Source: Paragorgia papillata (lineage: Eukaryota > Cnidaria > Anthozoa > Scleralcyonacea > Coralliidae). Taken from it: 64,000 nucleotides of DNA. A program made the translations under genes and the position numbers. A model generated the notes under the pieces. That model searched no databases. It was not told where the DNA came from and saw only the letters and a list, made by a program, of their open reading frames with translations. Positions 24,864-37,693 of the stretch are shown here, piece by piece (the stretch's first letter is position 1; each line of letters opens with the position of its first letter). The DNA lies in assembly GCA_035771165.1 (NCBI GenBank), contig JAWNZC010000446.1:1240001-1304000 (forward strand). Direction: 5' to 3'.

Positions 24864-25971
24864 CAAAGATCGTGTCAGACAGATGCATGCAATTATATAG
24901 ACTCATGCTAAATTTTTTTGATGTTTCATTAATTAAAGTCAAAACAGCTCGAGGGTCCATGTTACTTTATCGAACACCTTTATATCAAGCAAAATAATCA
25001 AAGAGAAGCCACCCAAATAAGGAATGATTAAGAGGACGGCGCATCGCTAATTACTTTTGACAAACTTGGAGAAGGGAAATTGAGGTGCCTTAATCTGATT
25101 AATCCGTGCAAACTCTTTGACACATCGCTTGACGCGCCCTTTTATCTTCATTCTTCGTGTATGTATTCGCATATTACAATCTATGATAGTATCGGACAGG
25201 TAGAAGCGATGTGCGGTCTCGTAAGCTATCTGCTGTTGTCATTTTCAAGACATTCTTAGACATTCTTCACATTCATAAGCAAACTATGAAAATCTTCAGA
25301 TATTTGACTGCAATCGTGTTAAATTATAAAGCAGAAAAAATATGTTTAACCAAGTTATAATTATTGATGCTTTGGATAGGATTGTTGGACAGTTTAGGAG
25401 TTATCGTTTCAGATAACAACATTCGTATATTTTGTAGTCGGGTCTAAAGTTAAAAGCAGATGATTATGAAGCATGATAAAGACTTGTACAATTACAAAGT
25501 ACTCATGCAAGATGCTCATTCCATAAACTAGTTTGCGGATAATGGATCTCCGTTCAAACTGCCTTTGGGGTAAAGCAACCAAATGTTTAATTTAGTTTAT
25601 TGCTAAAGGGTAAAGATTTAAAAGAAAATCAGATAGGGTTTATAGCGGCTTTCTGTTTGACAGCAACTTGACAGTCAATTCGCTTTGAGTCCCGACGACA
25701 ACTTGATCCGATATTGCATTTTGATTTTACCGATTACATGTGACGGGAGAAAAGGATATAAGCTGTGTAGAGGATATATTTTTGCCCGGCTGTTATGCCT
25801 TGTTTTTTTTTATCGGCCCGACTTCCGATTTAATAGAATACAGCTGGCTGGAAAAACTGGGCGGTCGATCGTGTGGGCGCGCGATCTCCAAGGCGTATTT
25901 ATATCCTCTTTTGTACTCGAGAAGATTTAAATAGAGATCCGCATCTGAGTGTTCCCACATATCAACTCATA

Positions 25972-26118
25972 ATGTCTCGTGTTTGTTTTTCACTTTTATT
26001 TCAACTTTTCTGTCGATTTCTTTGCCTTGGTCTCTCCTCTAAGCTAAACACGTCCAAAGGCAACTCAATCTATTTTCAAGATTGTGAGCAAGTGGGGCGT
26101 AAAGTGATCGCAGGTTGA
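25972..26118 (+). CDS. Candidate short secreted peptide or first exon
   Basis: A 48-codon frame begins MSRVCFSLLFQLFCRFLCLG, a plausible signal peptide, and ends DCEQVGRKVIAG. A TATTTATAT box lies about 70 bases upstream (near 25899), with no other ATG between it and this start. No family is recognised and no good splice donor follows, so chance remains likely. Confidence 0.25.
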   Translation: MSRVCFSLLFQLFCRFLCLGLSSKLNTSKGNSIYFQDCEQVGRKVIAG

Positions 26119-27085
26119 ATTTCACATCATTATGCTTTGTTTATACTAATACATATGTTAATTGATCTGGCATGAACGTTGACTTTTCTTTATTAAGAGA
26201 GAATGGTCTCTTTTAAGTGCCAAATGAGGTAACTATAGAAGTCATGGCGTTTTCGAACAAACGCCCAAATTTTTAGGCAGAATATAGTAATTGTCACTAT
26301 AGTTAGCCGCATTTCTGTACAGAACCGGCACGCGTAACTCTAATATCTGTTTAATTTATTTGAAGACGAATCTATTGGTGCTGAGAGCAGTTGATAAATA
26401 ACATCTGAAGAGTGATTTATATATTGTGCGTCGAACCTACTATATACTGCAGTCTCTAAGATATTTAGCCCGAAAATGTATTTTTCGTGAATTCCTCCGC
26501 GAGTTGTCGTTTCACCCTATAATTATTTTTCTGGCGCGTTTCTTCGCCTGTATAATGGTTAAGTAAAGCTGTATTTAGTCTATATATCCAACAAAGATTA
26601 TACTGTCTATTTAAATTAACGATTAATTATGTATATAGCACCTGTGCTAGTAGAATTTATAATAATTTTCACATCGTTTCGTAAACAAATCGGGAAATTA
26701 ATTCTCGACCTTAAGACATGTCAATGACACTTCATTCACGCACTAATTAAACTAGTGTCTATGTTTGCATGATAGACTTCAACTTCATATTGATGGAAGT
26801 ATATATATATATATATTCATTTTCTTTTGTTACGCTGTAATTTACACGTCTATTTATACTGTTATGTGGTTGAGGCAAGTTTCGAATGGATATAAGAGTG
26901 TGTTTGAGTAACATGGTGTAAATAACTTGACTCTGCGTGCATTTCTCCCACTATCGTCGAAGAGAGAAAACCCAGTAGAAAATACAATAGTGGATAACGA
27001 TTTCTATTTTTATACAGTCATGTATATGTGTACGATCGATCCAGCCATTCAGATCTAGAAGTGTAAGGTTGCCAACACGTCAACA

Positions 27086-27174
27086 GATTCGACCAAAAGA
27101 AAGAAAGAACGAAATAAAAGAATAATTATTATAATTATTCTTTTATTTCGTTCTTTCTTTCTTTTTGTCGAATC
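27086..27174. repeat. Near-perfect 44-bp hairpin
   Basis: Bases 27086-27129 and 27131-27174 are reverse complements with a single mismatch and a one-base centre. The arms start GATTCGAC and consist mostly of AAAGAAAGAAAGAACG followed by AAATAAAAGAATAATTAT. Transcription through it would give a very stable stem. It could be a young foldback insertion. Confidence 0.85.
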
Positions 27175-28574
27175 GATCTCAACACTCTGGCCGTTTTTAG
27201 AAGCCAAATGAGTTCAAATATAGGCCTGCTAAAATTAGGCACGCCATATAGAGCTAAAATAAGTAATAGTATGAGCACTCGACCTTATGAGATATTTTTA
27301 GATACACACGGAGAGACATTGTTGAGATGATATTTCCTTTGAGCCAATATCGCCAAATTATCATGAATATTGCGCTTATTTAGCATTTTCAACGTCACGA
27401 ATGTAGCTGGGGATTATTACTTTGTGAATTTTCCGTAGTCATTGTGTCGAAATGCACCTGAAAACACAAATGTTATACTTTTTATTCTAAACTCAACTGT
27501 GGTTTTCCCTAACGAAAAAGAATTGAAATCATGTTACCGGAAGGAAAAACTAATATCGATTGTAGAAGGATTGTAGAAGATGAAAATAGCGTAGATTAGA
27601 GTACCTTTGTCTCGATCGAAATACTGTGTCTGTGGTTTTACGCTTATTGAATTGCTAAATTTATAACATAAAAGCTAAAATTGTAGTCACTCTCATAAGA
27701 GGCAAGTATATACTGTACGTAAAGCCAGGCGATATTAAATGACAATTTAAACAATTTGAATTTATAGGGTGTTATTGTGTAAATCATCATGTGAGATTGT
27801 AGCGATTAAATGGTATTAAAGAAGCTGGCATCTGAAAGGCGTGGTTAACAAACTATGAGGCATTTTTGTACAATTACGAGCTTACACCTTCGCCGCCAAA
27901 CATGTTGCACACATGTCAAAATACTACAGACAGCGAGGCACCAGTTTTTGAGAAAAGGCAACAATTTGATTAGTACCTCACTTATTAGTACTTTGATTCG
28001 AACTTACCATACACAGAAATCACTTTCCATAATTTATTTATCAATATACACATGTCCTTTATTAAATATACAAATTTTCCAGCTTTTGAAGAAGGTCTCT
28101 AGTCCTGCAGGTCTAGCTCGAGAAGCGGTGGAAGACTTTCCAACGTATATTAATTATAGATATATCTGCTATTTTACTCTGTTAATAAATTCATTTACTT
28201 ATATCTTTGTTCAGGACGAGTATAGTTCAGCCATCTTAATTACTGAATGTTCAATTAACAGCGAATAGAACATCTAGTCAGTGAAATTAGCTAACCTAAC
28301 AGTAAGGAAACTCTGTTGTACTTAAATGCAAAAGTACACAATTTATATACAAACACACTTATGAAAGCCAGTAGTGCGTTTAACCTTTGTCAATCTGCTG
28401 ATTTACAATAAAACTCTACGTTGTTGTTCTTGTTAGCAGTTAAATTTTCCGCTCGATGCATCTGCGTTTGGACAATTAGAATGTTGGTCTTTATAGTCTT
28501 AGCTGATTGTAGTAAATGCGACATTAATCTTAATTAATGCGTATATCGTTGATGCCTTGATGCGTACTTAACCC

Positions 28575-29525
28575 TTATGAAATATGAAGATGGTTTTTTG
28601 CGTTGATTCTGCTTACGTGAACTGGAATAGGAACAACTATCCTGCCATTTGCAGAGTTGTTTCTATTTATACGTCCAGATGTCCCACCTGTCCGAACCCG
28701 CTTCCATTTTGCACGTCTGTTCTGGAACCAAATCTTTACTTGAACCTCTGATAGATTTAACACAGTAGCAATTTGAGACCTCTCCTCCACCGACAAGTAT
28801 TTTTTACTTTGAAACTCTCTTTCAAGCTCTAACAATTGTTGGCTAGTGAATGCGGTGCGTCTTCGACGTTGCTTCAAGCAACCATCCATTGCTCCGCGCT
28901 CCTCGTAGTAACATTTCTCATCCTGGAGCTCTGAGTTGTCGTCTAGTTCATCTAGATAGTTACGAAAGAAAAAGCGATATCAGTTAGAAGCTCTGACAGC
29001 TTGATCGTAAACAAACACAACACTGTGATCCTGCTTACCTTGTTCCATATTTAAACTGCGCTCAATTCCTCCATTCACACCGTCCACATGCGAACGAGGG
29101 ATGTTCATGTCTCCTCTAGGTCTTCCAAGAGATGGCTCCCGTTCACCTATTCTGTAATGCATCGGATGCTGTATCCCACTGTCTACGTGATGAACGAAGC
29201 TTCGTTCACTGTTGAGTTTCAACGCATCTACGAACGACGGCGATCTTGGAACAAGACCAAGCCGAGGAACCAGCCTGGTGTATGTATTGCAGCTCAATTC
29301 AGGAGATAGTTTTGCGCTTTCAAGTTCTCTTGACTTGTAGTAAGGACGAAACGACTGCGTCCGTCGCGTGGTAGTATCCTTTAGGCCAAGGATTACCTCA
29401 ATAGAGTAAGGATGCGGCTTTCGTTGAACGTTCATTTCGCGACGTACTCGAGCACCACTACGATGTACAAGAAGACGATTGCCCTGTCGATTAATTTCCT
29501 TCTCGACCTCAAGAGTCTCATCCAT
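28575..29525 (-). CDS. Gbx: Gbx-class homeobox transcription factor, complete, two exons
   Basis: Exon 1 (29525-29039, 162 codons plus 1 nt) and exon 2 (28951-28575) are joined across an 87-bp intron with a GTAAGC donor and a CTAG acceptor after a T-rich tract. The phases match and give 287 aa. The homeodomain spans about residues 190-249, with W48, Q50 and N51 at 237, 239 and 240. [20 protein letters not shown] and [18 protein letters not shown] match Gbx rather than other Antp-like classes. YSIEVILG at residues 40-47 is an eh1-type Groucho-binding motif, which Gbx proteins carry. Known Gbx proteins are nuclear regulators of regional neural patterning; the role in this animal is inferred only. 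The ATG at 29525 is the first in the exon and lies about 70 bp from a CCAAT box. The C-terminal tail after the homeodomain is short and basic. Confidence 0.92.
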
Positions 29526-29595
29526 GGAAATCCAAATGTTCTTTTATCCGATTATAAAGTTGCTGAACAAATCTTGTATGGCGCCGTCGTTTGAT

Positions 29596-29602
29596 GATTG
29601 GC
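29596..29602 (-). promoter_or_regulatory. CCAAT box upstream of Gbx
   Basis: On the Gbx strand, AGCCAATCA lies about 75 bases before the start codon. An ACTTTATAAT sequence occurs only about 30 bases before the ATG, which is too close for a normal TATA-driven 5' UTR. Confidence 0.35.
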
Positions 29603-31300
29603 TGTGAAAGGAACAGATGACAGGTAAGCGTCACGGCATTATTAAAACCCTTTCTGCGCTAATACGATTTTGCATTGGCTTGCTGATTCTATTGGTCTAT
29701 ATTGACACTATCATGATAGTTAGCCACGCCAAGCTAATCAACTAATATTAATTATATTTAATGAATCGTAATTTCCCCTAATCAGACCTCGGTGTCAGCT
29801 TCTCAATGGGCTTTTATCGCCTCTTTGATCCGCCATGACTGACTTCTCTACAACCTATCAGACACCAAGCTTGTACTTTGCTTAATTTAACAGAAAATTG
29901 TTCATGGACAGAAAACGCAAGGATGAGGCTAACCGTGTCACCTTATAACCGTAAAAGTTGATTTCTAAGCTAGTGTGCTACATAAACCTGCTATGTCCAT
30001 CGTCTGTGAACGGATATTACATATAAGTGGTGGCAAACGTATGATTTTCCTAACGTCAACATTCTAAGTTAAACACGGCTCAACTATACGTTATACCCGC
30101 GCGGAACGTGCTTCACGGTGATCAGTCCGCACGCCTTACTTAACATGCACGACATGCACCCAGATTATAACAACGTTCATGAAGAGTAATCAAACCTTCG
30201 CTAGAAATTTCTTGGCTCTTGACTGAGTTCAGTTCACGAAAACTTTCCGTAACGTCTTGTCTTGTAAGTAAAGCTAATATACAATAAAAGATAGGAAGAC
30301 TGGACGATCTTGCTCGCTCATCTTCTTCATTATCCCCAAATCGCCTCAATTGGAATTAGATGGCAAAGCGCTAATGCGATTGTGAAAAGCTGGCCCTTAA
30401 TCCCATTACGCAGTTAATTAACTTGTTTGTTATTGCGGCGAGGCGTGCACGGTATGACCAGCAGTCATATAATCTCCTTAAGCGTTTACCATCCTGCCGG
30501 TGAAGGCTCTTTGTATAGGAAAAAGCTGCAGGGTATTTGGATTTCTCCAAAGTGTCTAAAGTTATGGTGTAGAGCGAGAGGAAATGAGAAATGTCTGTAT
30601 AAGGAAGATAGTTGACCACCTGATGTGAGCTCAGCGATTGTGATAATGTTTGCCTACTAACGCTCGTTATATGCACAGCGTGACAATTTACGTGCACAGT
30701 TTGCTGAAGACTTGTTCTCAAGCGAAACACAAGCACAAAACGCGACTGGTTGCCCACGGGATGTTGCCGCGATTGCGCAAGGATCTCGCATACGATATTA
30801 CCTGGACGGACGCATGTTGTCCGATTGAGTTTGTTCGAGCGCAAGCGGCCTTTGCCACCTCCGATAAAGCTTTTAAATTACACTTTAATAACACGAGTTG
30901 TCTTTTATCGGGACCTTGCCATGTTTCCGGTTGTACTTTGCCGTGCTCGACACGCAATTCGCGACGATTGCGATCCAGCCGCGACCAGAATGTGTTAATT
31001 GAAACGGTAATAGGTGTCTGTCCGTCCTCAATTCTTCGCGCCGGTACCATGGAGAAAGAACAATTCCATGATCGAGGCGAGACGCAAATGCGCAGCAGTG
31101 TAATTTGCTACATATTGACTGGCTATTGTCCGTATCATGCTTTATGCTGTATACAATGTTTCAATTTCACAATCTCAGTCAAGATTAGGATAACACATTT
31201 TTTAAGTTATCTTGCACTACCGAGGTCAACGATACTCGATCGTTAGCGAGAAATAAAAATATATCTAGCGTAATAATGAAACGCACGATCTACGTGTCTC
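29603..31300. other. Gbx upstream region, no supported gene
   Basis: Base composition is more balanced than in the surrounding AT-rich DNA, and moderately long frames exist on both strands (30371-30844 minus, 30650-31246 plus). They overlap each other, match no family and lack splice context. A CTTTGATC word matching the TCF/LEF core lies near 29822. I read this as a likely proximal control region of Gbx, by position only. Confidence 0.35.
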
Positions 31301-34300
31301 AGTATATATAGACGAAGCAAGCTGGGTTTGTAATTGTTGCCATGCGAGCTTCATTTCCAATGCTAAGCAATCTTCAAAGTATAACATAAACTGATGAAGA
31401 ATCTTAGAGAAAAGAGCTAGGCTTCTCGTAGCTACACCATCTATAGACTATTCTAGAAATCTCGATCGTTAAAAGTGTTTCGTATACTACATACAATCTT
31501 ACACTGTTGCAGTCTATAATGCTTATATACATGTACAAATTATAAAAATATGTACACCTTTTGGTTGATCTGAATGTTTTTGCATGCCAATGACCTTGCG
31601 CCCTGTAATTTTCTGAGTTAACCGTTTTTAAGTAAAGTGGTTCAGAAATCAAACACAAATAAACTATCGTACAAAGTACAAGTTATGTGTGTTCAAGAGC
31701 CATTTGTTACAATTGGAACTGTCCTTGTACATACTGGATTTTCGTCCTGAATTTGTACGAACCCAGATGGCAGATAGATCAGTATAATATTGTGACAATA
31801 TTAAAGTTCGTTGTGAACACTTAATACATCTACAACGGTCGAGTTTATCTCAGTGGTTTACACGCGCATGTTGCTGAATTCAGGTGAGAAAACTCATGCA
31901 GTTCACTCCTACTTCCAGTTTCGCAACATTTACACGGGAGGTAAAACAATTCATTGCAAATTACCTGACACGTTTCTACAGTTCACCGTAAAACAATAAA
32001 CAGTATCCACTGGTTAGATTCATGCGCTGCATAGTTCCAGAGTTTCTTCTTCTCGGCTCCATTGAATTAAAACACTACTATAGTATTTAATAGTTTGGTC
32101 CCAGAGCTGAGTGAGCATTAACTAACATGATTGTATGAATCACACAGTGGAGGATGAAGAAATATTTAGTTTGAAAAGGAGAAGACCTTTTAAAGTACAA
32201 TATTTGCTCCATGTGTCAGTCATAGCTATATAATTATAATAATATCGTTGATATTTTAACCTCATTTAAAACGCGCTCAGAGACCAACCGCAAGAGTACC
32301 ACAAGCTGTGCGTGAGAGTTCCTAGCCGCGAAAGTGGATGATATTAGAGTCCGTTTGACAAAAACTGCGTCCAAACCCACAAAGATCTGAGCTTCTATAA
32401 ACGTAGTCTCATTTCACCCAGTTATTTGTGTCACAAATTCAGTAGGAAATCAACAGATATCTTAGTTGTTGCAGAACGAAATATCTTGGCCGTGTATTGA
32501 AAGATGCATGTCAATTAAGACACTGAACAAACTTTAACTACCTGTTTTCCCTCCGATGTCGGTACACATGCATGTACAATTACAGCTACGTGGATAGACT
32601 ATGTTTATTAGTGTACCCCACATTGATGTAAAAATTACCAGTTTTTAACAATTTACTATTTGAAGCAATAAGGTTAAACAGTGTGCTATTTTATATGCTA
32701 TATATGGTATATATAATCTTTATAGTTGTAAATCTTTATAACCTGATTGAAAGATTAACGGGAAACGTCCAGCATAAAACTCAAAAGCCATAAATACGAA
32801 TAATATTTATCGAGAAAATAAACAGTCGTTTTTATTTATGGTGTTATTTCGTGTTTTATGCGTTAATGTTTGTGCTATGATTACGATTACAATTCCTGCC
32901 TGACTGCATGAAAGATTAAATAAACTATCAATTTTAATCTCTATATGTATAACACATTAATCAGAGATTGGCATAACTCCATAACTCATAAGTAATGTGT
33001 ATTGTTGTTTCGTATATACTAGGTGAAAAGTTAACGGAAATTTAATTGTTTAAAGCAATTAACCTGAACTGAAGATGATCTGGTGTGGTCCATGAAAATG
33101 TTTATCGCCTCACATCCAGGCGACTGAAATGTTTCCATTGCAAAGCCGCTGAGGAAGAGTCATATGCCAATAAACACACACCTTTGCAACATGAACATAA
33201 ATGTCAATAGTACGTGTCTCTCTCTATATATATATATGACAAACACGTCCATAACAGAACGGCTTGAAAAATTACTTCAGGAAGGAAATCGATTAAATGG
33301 TCATGCGATTAAATACTTAAGTAATAGAAGATCAGTAGCGTGGGTTTGTGATATCTACTGCCTGTCTCATTAAGGGTTTAATTTTAATCATTATGATAAC
33401 TTAGGATACAAGTTGGTTTGCAGTAAGGCAAGGTCATAAAGTTACCCGTGAAAATCGATTTGCTGCATGTTACAGCAGTTAGAATAAAAGTTTTGTTTAA
33501 AACGAATCAAATTTGAACAATAAGCTACACATGTCTTGATTAACAAAACGCAGTTTGTTCCTGTGCTTGTTCAAGTTAACAAAATAAATCTGATGATGTC
33601 AGGATATGTAAAAAATCAAAAACCTTCACCAAGATTCAAGAATGAAAACGATTAAAATGATTGATAAGACTACATGCAGCTGCACTGTAGTAATTACCTC
33701 TATACCTGTATATGTTTATTACAAAAAATCGTTTCATAAATTGCCGTTTAGTTAACGTGAACCTTTTTTAAATGAGGTCACCTGATACAAAACAGATACA
33801 TGTGGATTATTTTAGTTTTTCTGGGAAAGAAACTACAAGGATTAATCTAGACTTTCTTACCTTTTATTTCAGATTTCAGTGTTTCCTCTAGTGGTTGATA
33901 TACAAGTACTGCATGTTAGGTTTGCGTCAGTCAATTATATGCTCCTACACCTACTGACCTACAGACCGACCTTTGTGGTCTTTCTTGCAAATGGAGCTAC
34001 TTGCTTACTTGTTATATCATAGGGCTTGCAGGACTGTTGCTATGTTTTTATTTTTATTTGAGCATTGCCATAGCTCTCAGGGCCTAATTGATATTGGTTT
34101 AAGTGCATGGGTGATCTGTGGGTGACCCACTGATGTTTTTCAGTTTTTCAAGGTATTGGCTTCAAAGCCATATGTGCATGCAATGCCTTATCATCTCGCG
34201 ATAATTTTCCTAATATCAGTTGGTATATACGCTAATTGAGAAAAATCATATATTCCGATTTACGAAATGCTAAATCTATAGCAAATACTTCTTTCATGGT

Positions 34301-37300
34301 GGTAATTTGTTAATACGTCACCCAATTTGCAAATGGAAGTACTGTTTAGGCGTATATTTGCTTCAGATAAAATCAGTTATTGTATATAGGAAAATTGCCT
34401 ATATTAATTAAGACTATTTCAATTATATACATGTCATCTGATCTGTGTTATAGTTCTGCGTGATGAAATTACACGGTTTGGCTGTTCTATATACAATTAG
34501 GTTCCAAAATTTGTTGGCAACCAAGATTGTGAGTAACAATACCATTACATACATGTACACGTCGTGAAATGGGTAATTATATTTGTAGGAAGTAGGGACT
34601 TTAAACTGATGTGAACAATGGATTACGACAATGCTTAAAAATTTAACTCGCTCAATATTTAATAAATACTTAACAAGTACATTAACTTAAGTATATTTTG
34701 ACATTGGAAAGTTCTAGTTGTTTCTTAGAGAACGTGGCAGTTTTCTGTTCATTGTTGAATGGAAAATGGCTGACGTATCTCTTAACCCAAGTTCCAGCTA
34801 AATATCATAAAGCAGCAATTACTTGTAACTTCAATGGGTTTTAGATTTTCTATGAAAAGTTTAGCCAACCATTAGTGTGTTTAACATTACTCTGACATCA
34901 GAGTAAGGTTATACGCTTACATAACTCTTTAGGTTCCGTTTGATCTTAAAACTAAAACATGAATTGCTTAATCTAAGGCTAAGTGTCACCTGGTGTCACA
35001 GAATCACGACAATGTGAATGATTTTCGGTGCGAACATTTACAAATACGTTATGAATTTGAAATTAAATCATTGTTTAGGTGCTAATTACATGAGCCGGGG
35101 TTAACTTTGCTCACGCGATTGATTAGGATCTTACTGTGGTTTTAAAACTCGCATTAACTAAATTTACAAAGAAGAATTGGTTTAGTTTAGATGTAAACAA
35201 ATCTAAACTAGAGTTAACTCAAATCTCCTTTTGTGGCCGAGGAAATAATTTCGTGACACGACCGGCCCCTTAAAGAAATCGACCCTTTATCTTGTAGACG
35301 CATGCATGACACTCGTGGACATAAAGCTCAGAAACCTATAACAGTTAATTGCTTGTACGGTATGGAGTCAGTATTTAATTGGCCATGCATCAGACCCATT
35401 TTTTCAGCATTAATTATTCGAATTTTTTTTTGTGCCGTGTTACGTCTTTTATCTCACGAGTCACGAATTACAGTAAAGTTGTTACTTGTGTGATGACGTA
35501 CAATTTTGCTTATACCTCTGTTCTCAGTCAGCTGGATTGAACACTGGCCGTCAGAAAGGCCGATTATTATATAAAATTATAAAGCCGCGGCCCAAAAAGG
35601 TCAACGATATTCAACGTTAAAGCTAGCTGACTTGTTATAAAATGAAAACTGGTGGGCAGTGATTACTTATACATGTTATTTTCCTGAATTACCGACGTCA
35701 ACCGGAGATGTATAAACTGTATATTGCATTCGCTTTCACGTAAACAACAAGAAATCATCACTAATTATAAGCGCGGTGTACGCTTTGATTTTCCCAAGAA
35801 GGCGAGAAATCTAATCTAAAATACATCGCTGCATAAATAAAAAGTTAATGCATATAATGAGGAAGTAAGTAAAACTTCTAGAACAAGTTCTTTTGAGTTG
35901 ATAATAAAAATTGAAAACGGAAAGGATTTGTTCAAAATACACTAGAACACGGCGTGAAGTATGTCAACTAATTAGCAAAGGATAAATGTTTTTCAAGCGT
36001 CTTTTGTTAGAGCATTTGGAAGTTATTAATTAATCTTTCATAAGTAGAACGAGCAATATCCCTAAATTACCTAAGAAAAACAACGTATTATACTCTATAT
36101 GATTGCATACACAAAACATAAAAACGATGGTGGAAAGTCACCTATAGCAATGATCGACCTTAAACCTCACGGAATTTCATGTATGCATGCCCCAACCGCG
36201 CGTGTTCAAGCAGTATAGCAAGACATGCATGTCGATTGTTTTATTTTAATTTTTTAATTTTCTACATCCTGTTTCACCAGGAGGGCTTAATTTGCCTGCA
36301 TGAAAAAGTTGGTTTTGATATTTCCTTATCAGCGACAGTAATGTTAATTTGTATTTATGATAAATTTTAAGAACCCTCTCTAGCCACTAGGTACTGTATA
36401 TAACATATACATTTTTGCTTCGTAGATAGCGTAGAAACACGTTAACGTGTGTTTAATCTTTAATATGCGTGCATGTTCTAACTTGTGTTGATTGCAAGAA
36501 ACTACAGTTCCATGGAACTAGCAGACTTAAATAAAATTAGGATCCTAAAGGAAGCTATATCATAACGGATAAAAACTGAGGAGTCAAGAGTTAGCATTCC
36601 TTTGGATAATTCCACCCCATGCTGAGAACTCCTGTTAAGGAGATACGATTAAAAATAAATTAACGAGCGTCCGGCTTCAGAGTTCAAGTTGTATCTTTTA
36701 CGGTAATTAATACTTATACGTTACTGTATTTAAACTCTTGAGCTGGACGCTCGGTAATATATAGAGATTTAGCTTAATTTCATGAAAATAATTCTGCAAA
36801 TTGACACGTCTAGTTAATTGATGGTTGACTTGCATGCATGCGACAATAGTCATTGACTCTGCATAACCGACACAACCTGCATAACCCGCATACAGATCTA
36901 TAGCTTAACTCACACAAAGCGCAACTCTTCTTGTTTTCTCACTATTCTTAGGATTAGAGATGTTAATGTGGCTAGAAATGCTAACACATCCATGTTATAA
37001 CTGCGTTTTTTAAGGCATCTTAAGATGCATCTTAAGATGCGTTTTTTAAGGCATCTTAAGATATAACATTTTATTTATATGAATAAGGATACTGTAATTT
37101 TAATATTGCATACGTTACTGCATCGTGTTGCTTTTAAATTTAAACTTTTGATCACAAAGTGTTGTTTACAATACGAATGAGTTTAATGCGTTCCATGGTA
37201 ACCCAAAGAATGCACTTACATTAAAGACTTATAAAGGAGGGCAGCAAAGCTCTTGCACGTTTTGTAAAGACGTTTTAAAATGTATGCCAGTAATGATTAA

Positions 37301-37690
37301 TGACTAGCCTGGGCATGCATGGAGCAGCCCATCGACAATTACATGCATGTGTGTAGCGAGGAGATTGAATACTGAGTTCAATTGAGGCCAAACAACTGTT
37401 TTTAATAAAAAAACCTTCTGACTATAGCTACCCTGACTGGGATACAACTCCAAGCCTGGCTTTACATATACTAGCACTCTGACCACTTAATTGGCATCGT
37501 CAAGAAACATCATTATATGTATGTATGCATGCAGCATTCATCACTGTGACTCAACAGGAATATCTAATCCACGGAACGTATAGATCGAGCCATTATATCA
37601 ATTATAACTTTCATCCAAATATAAGAGTGAGTTTAATTAAGTGTAAATCACAGTACGTACATGCATGTAGAACTGAAGCTATTTGACATA
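31301..37690. other. Gene desert flanking Gbx
   Basis: About 6.4 kb with no exon, tRNA or mobile-element termini that I can support. The sequence is AT-rich with short chance frames. Deserts next to developmental homeobox genes often hold distal enhancers, but no specific element can be named from the sequence. Confidence 0.4.
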
Positions 37691-37693
37691 TAC

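Noticed and set aside
27086..27174. microRNA precursor
   Set aside because: There is no loop, and the stem is too perfect and low in complexity; nothing in the sequence supports processing.
30371..31246. 157- and 198-codon frames on opposite strands upstream of Gbx
   Set aside because: They overlap in antisense, match no family, have no splice context and have unremarkable composition.
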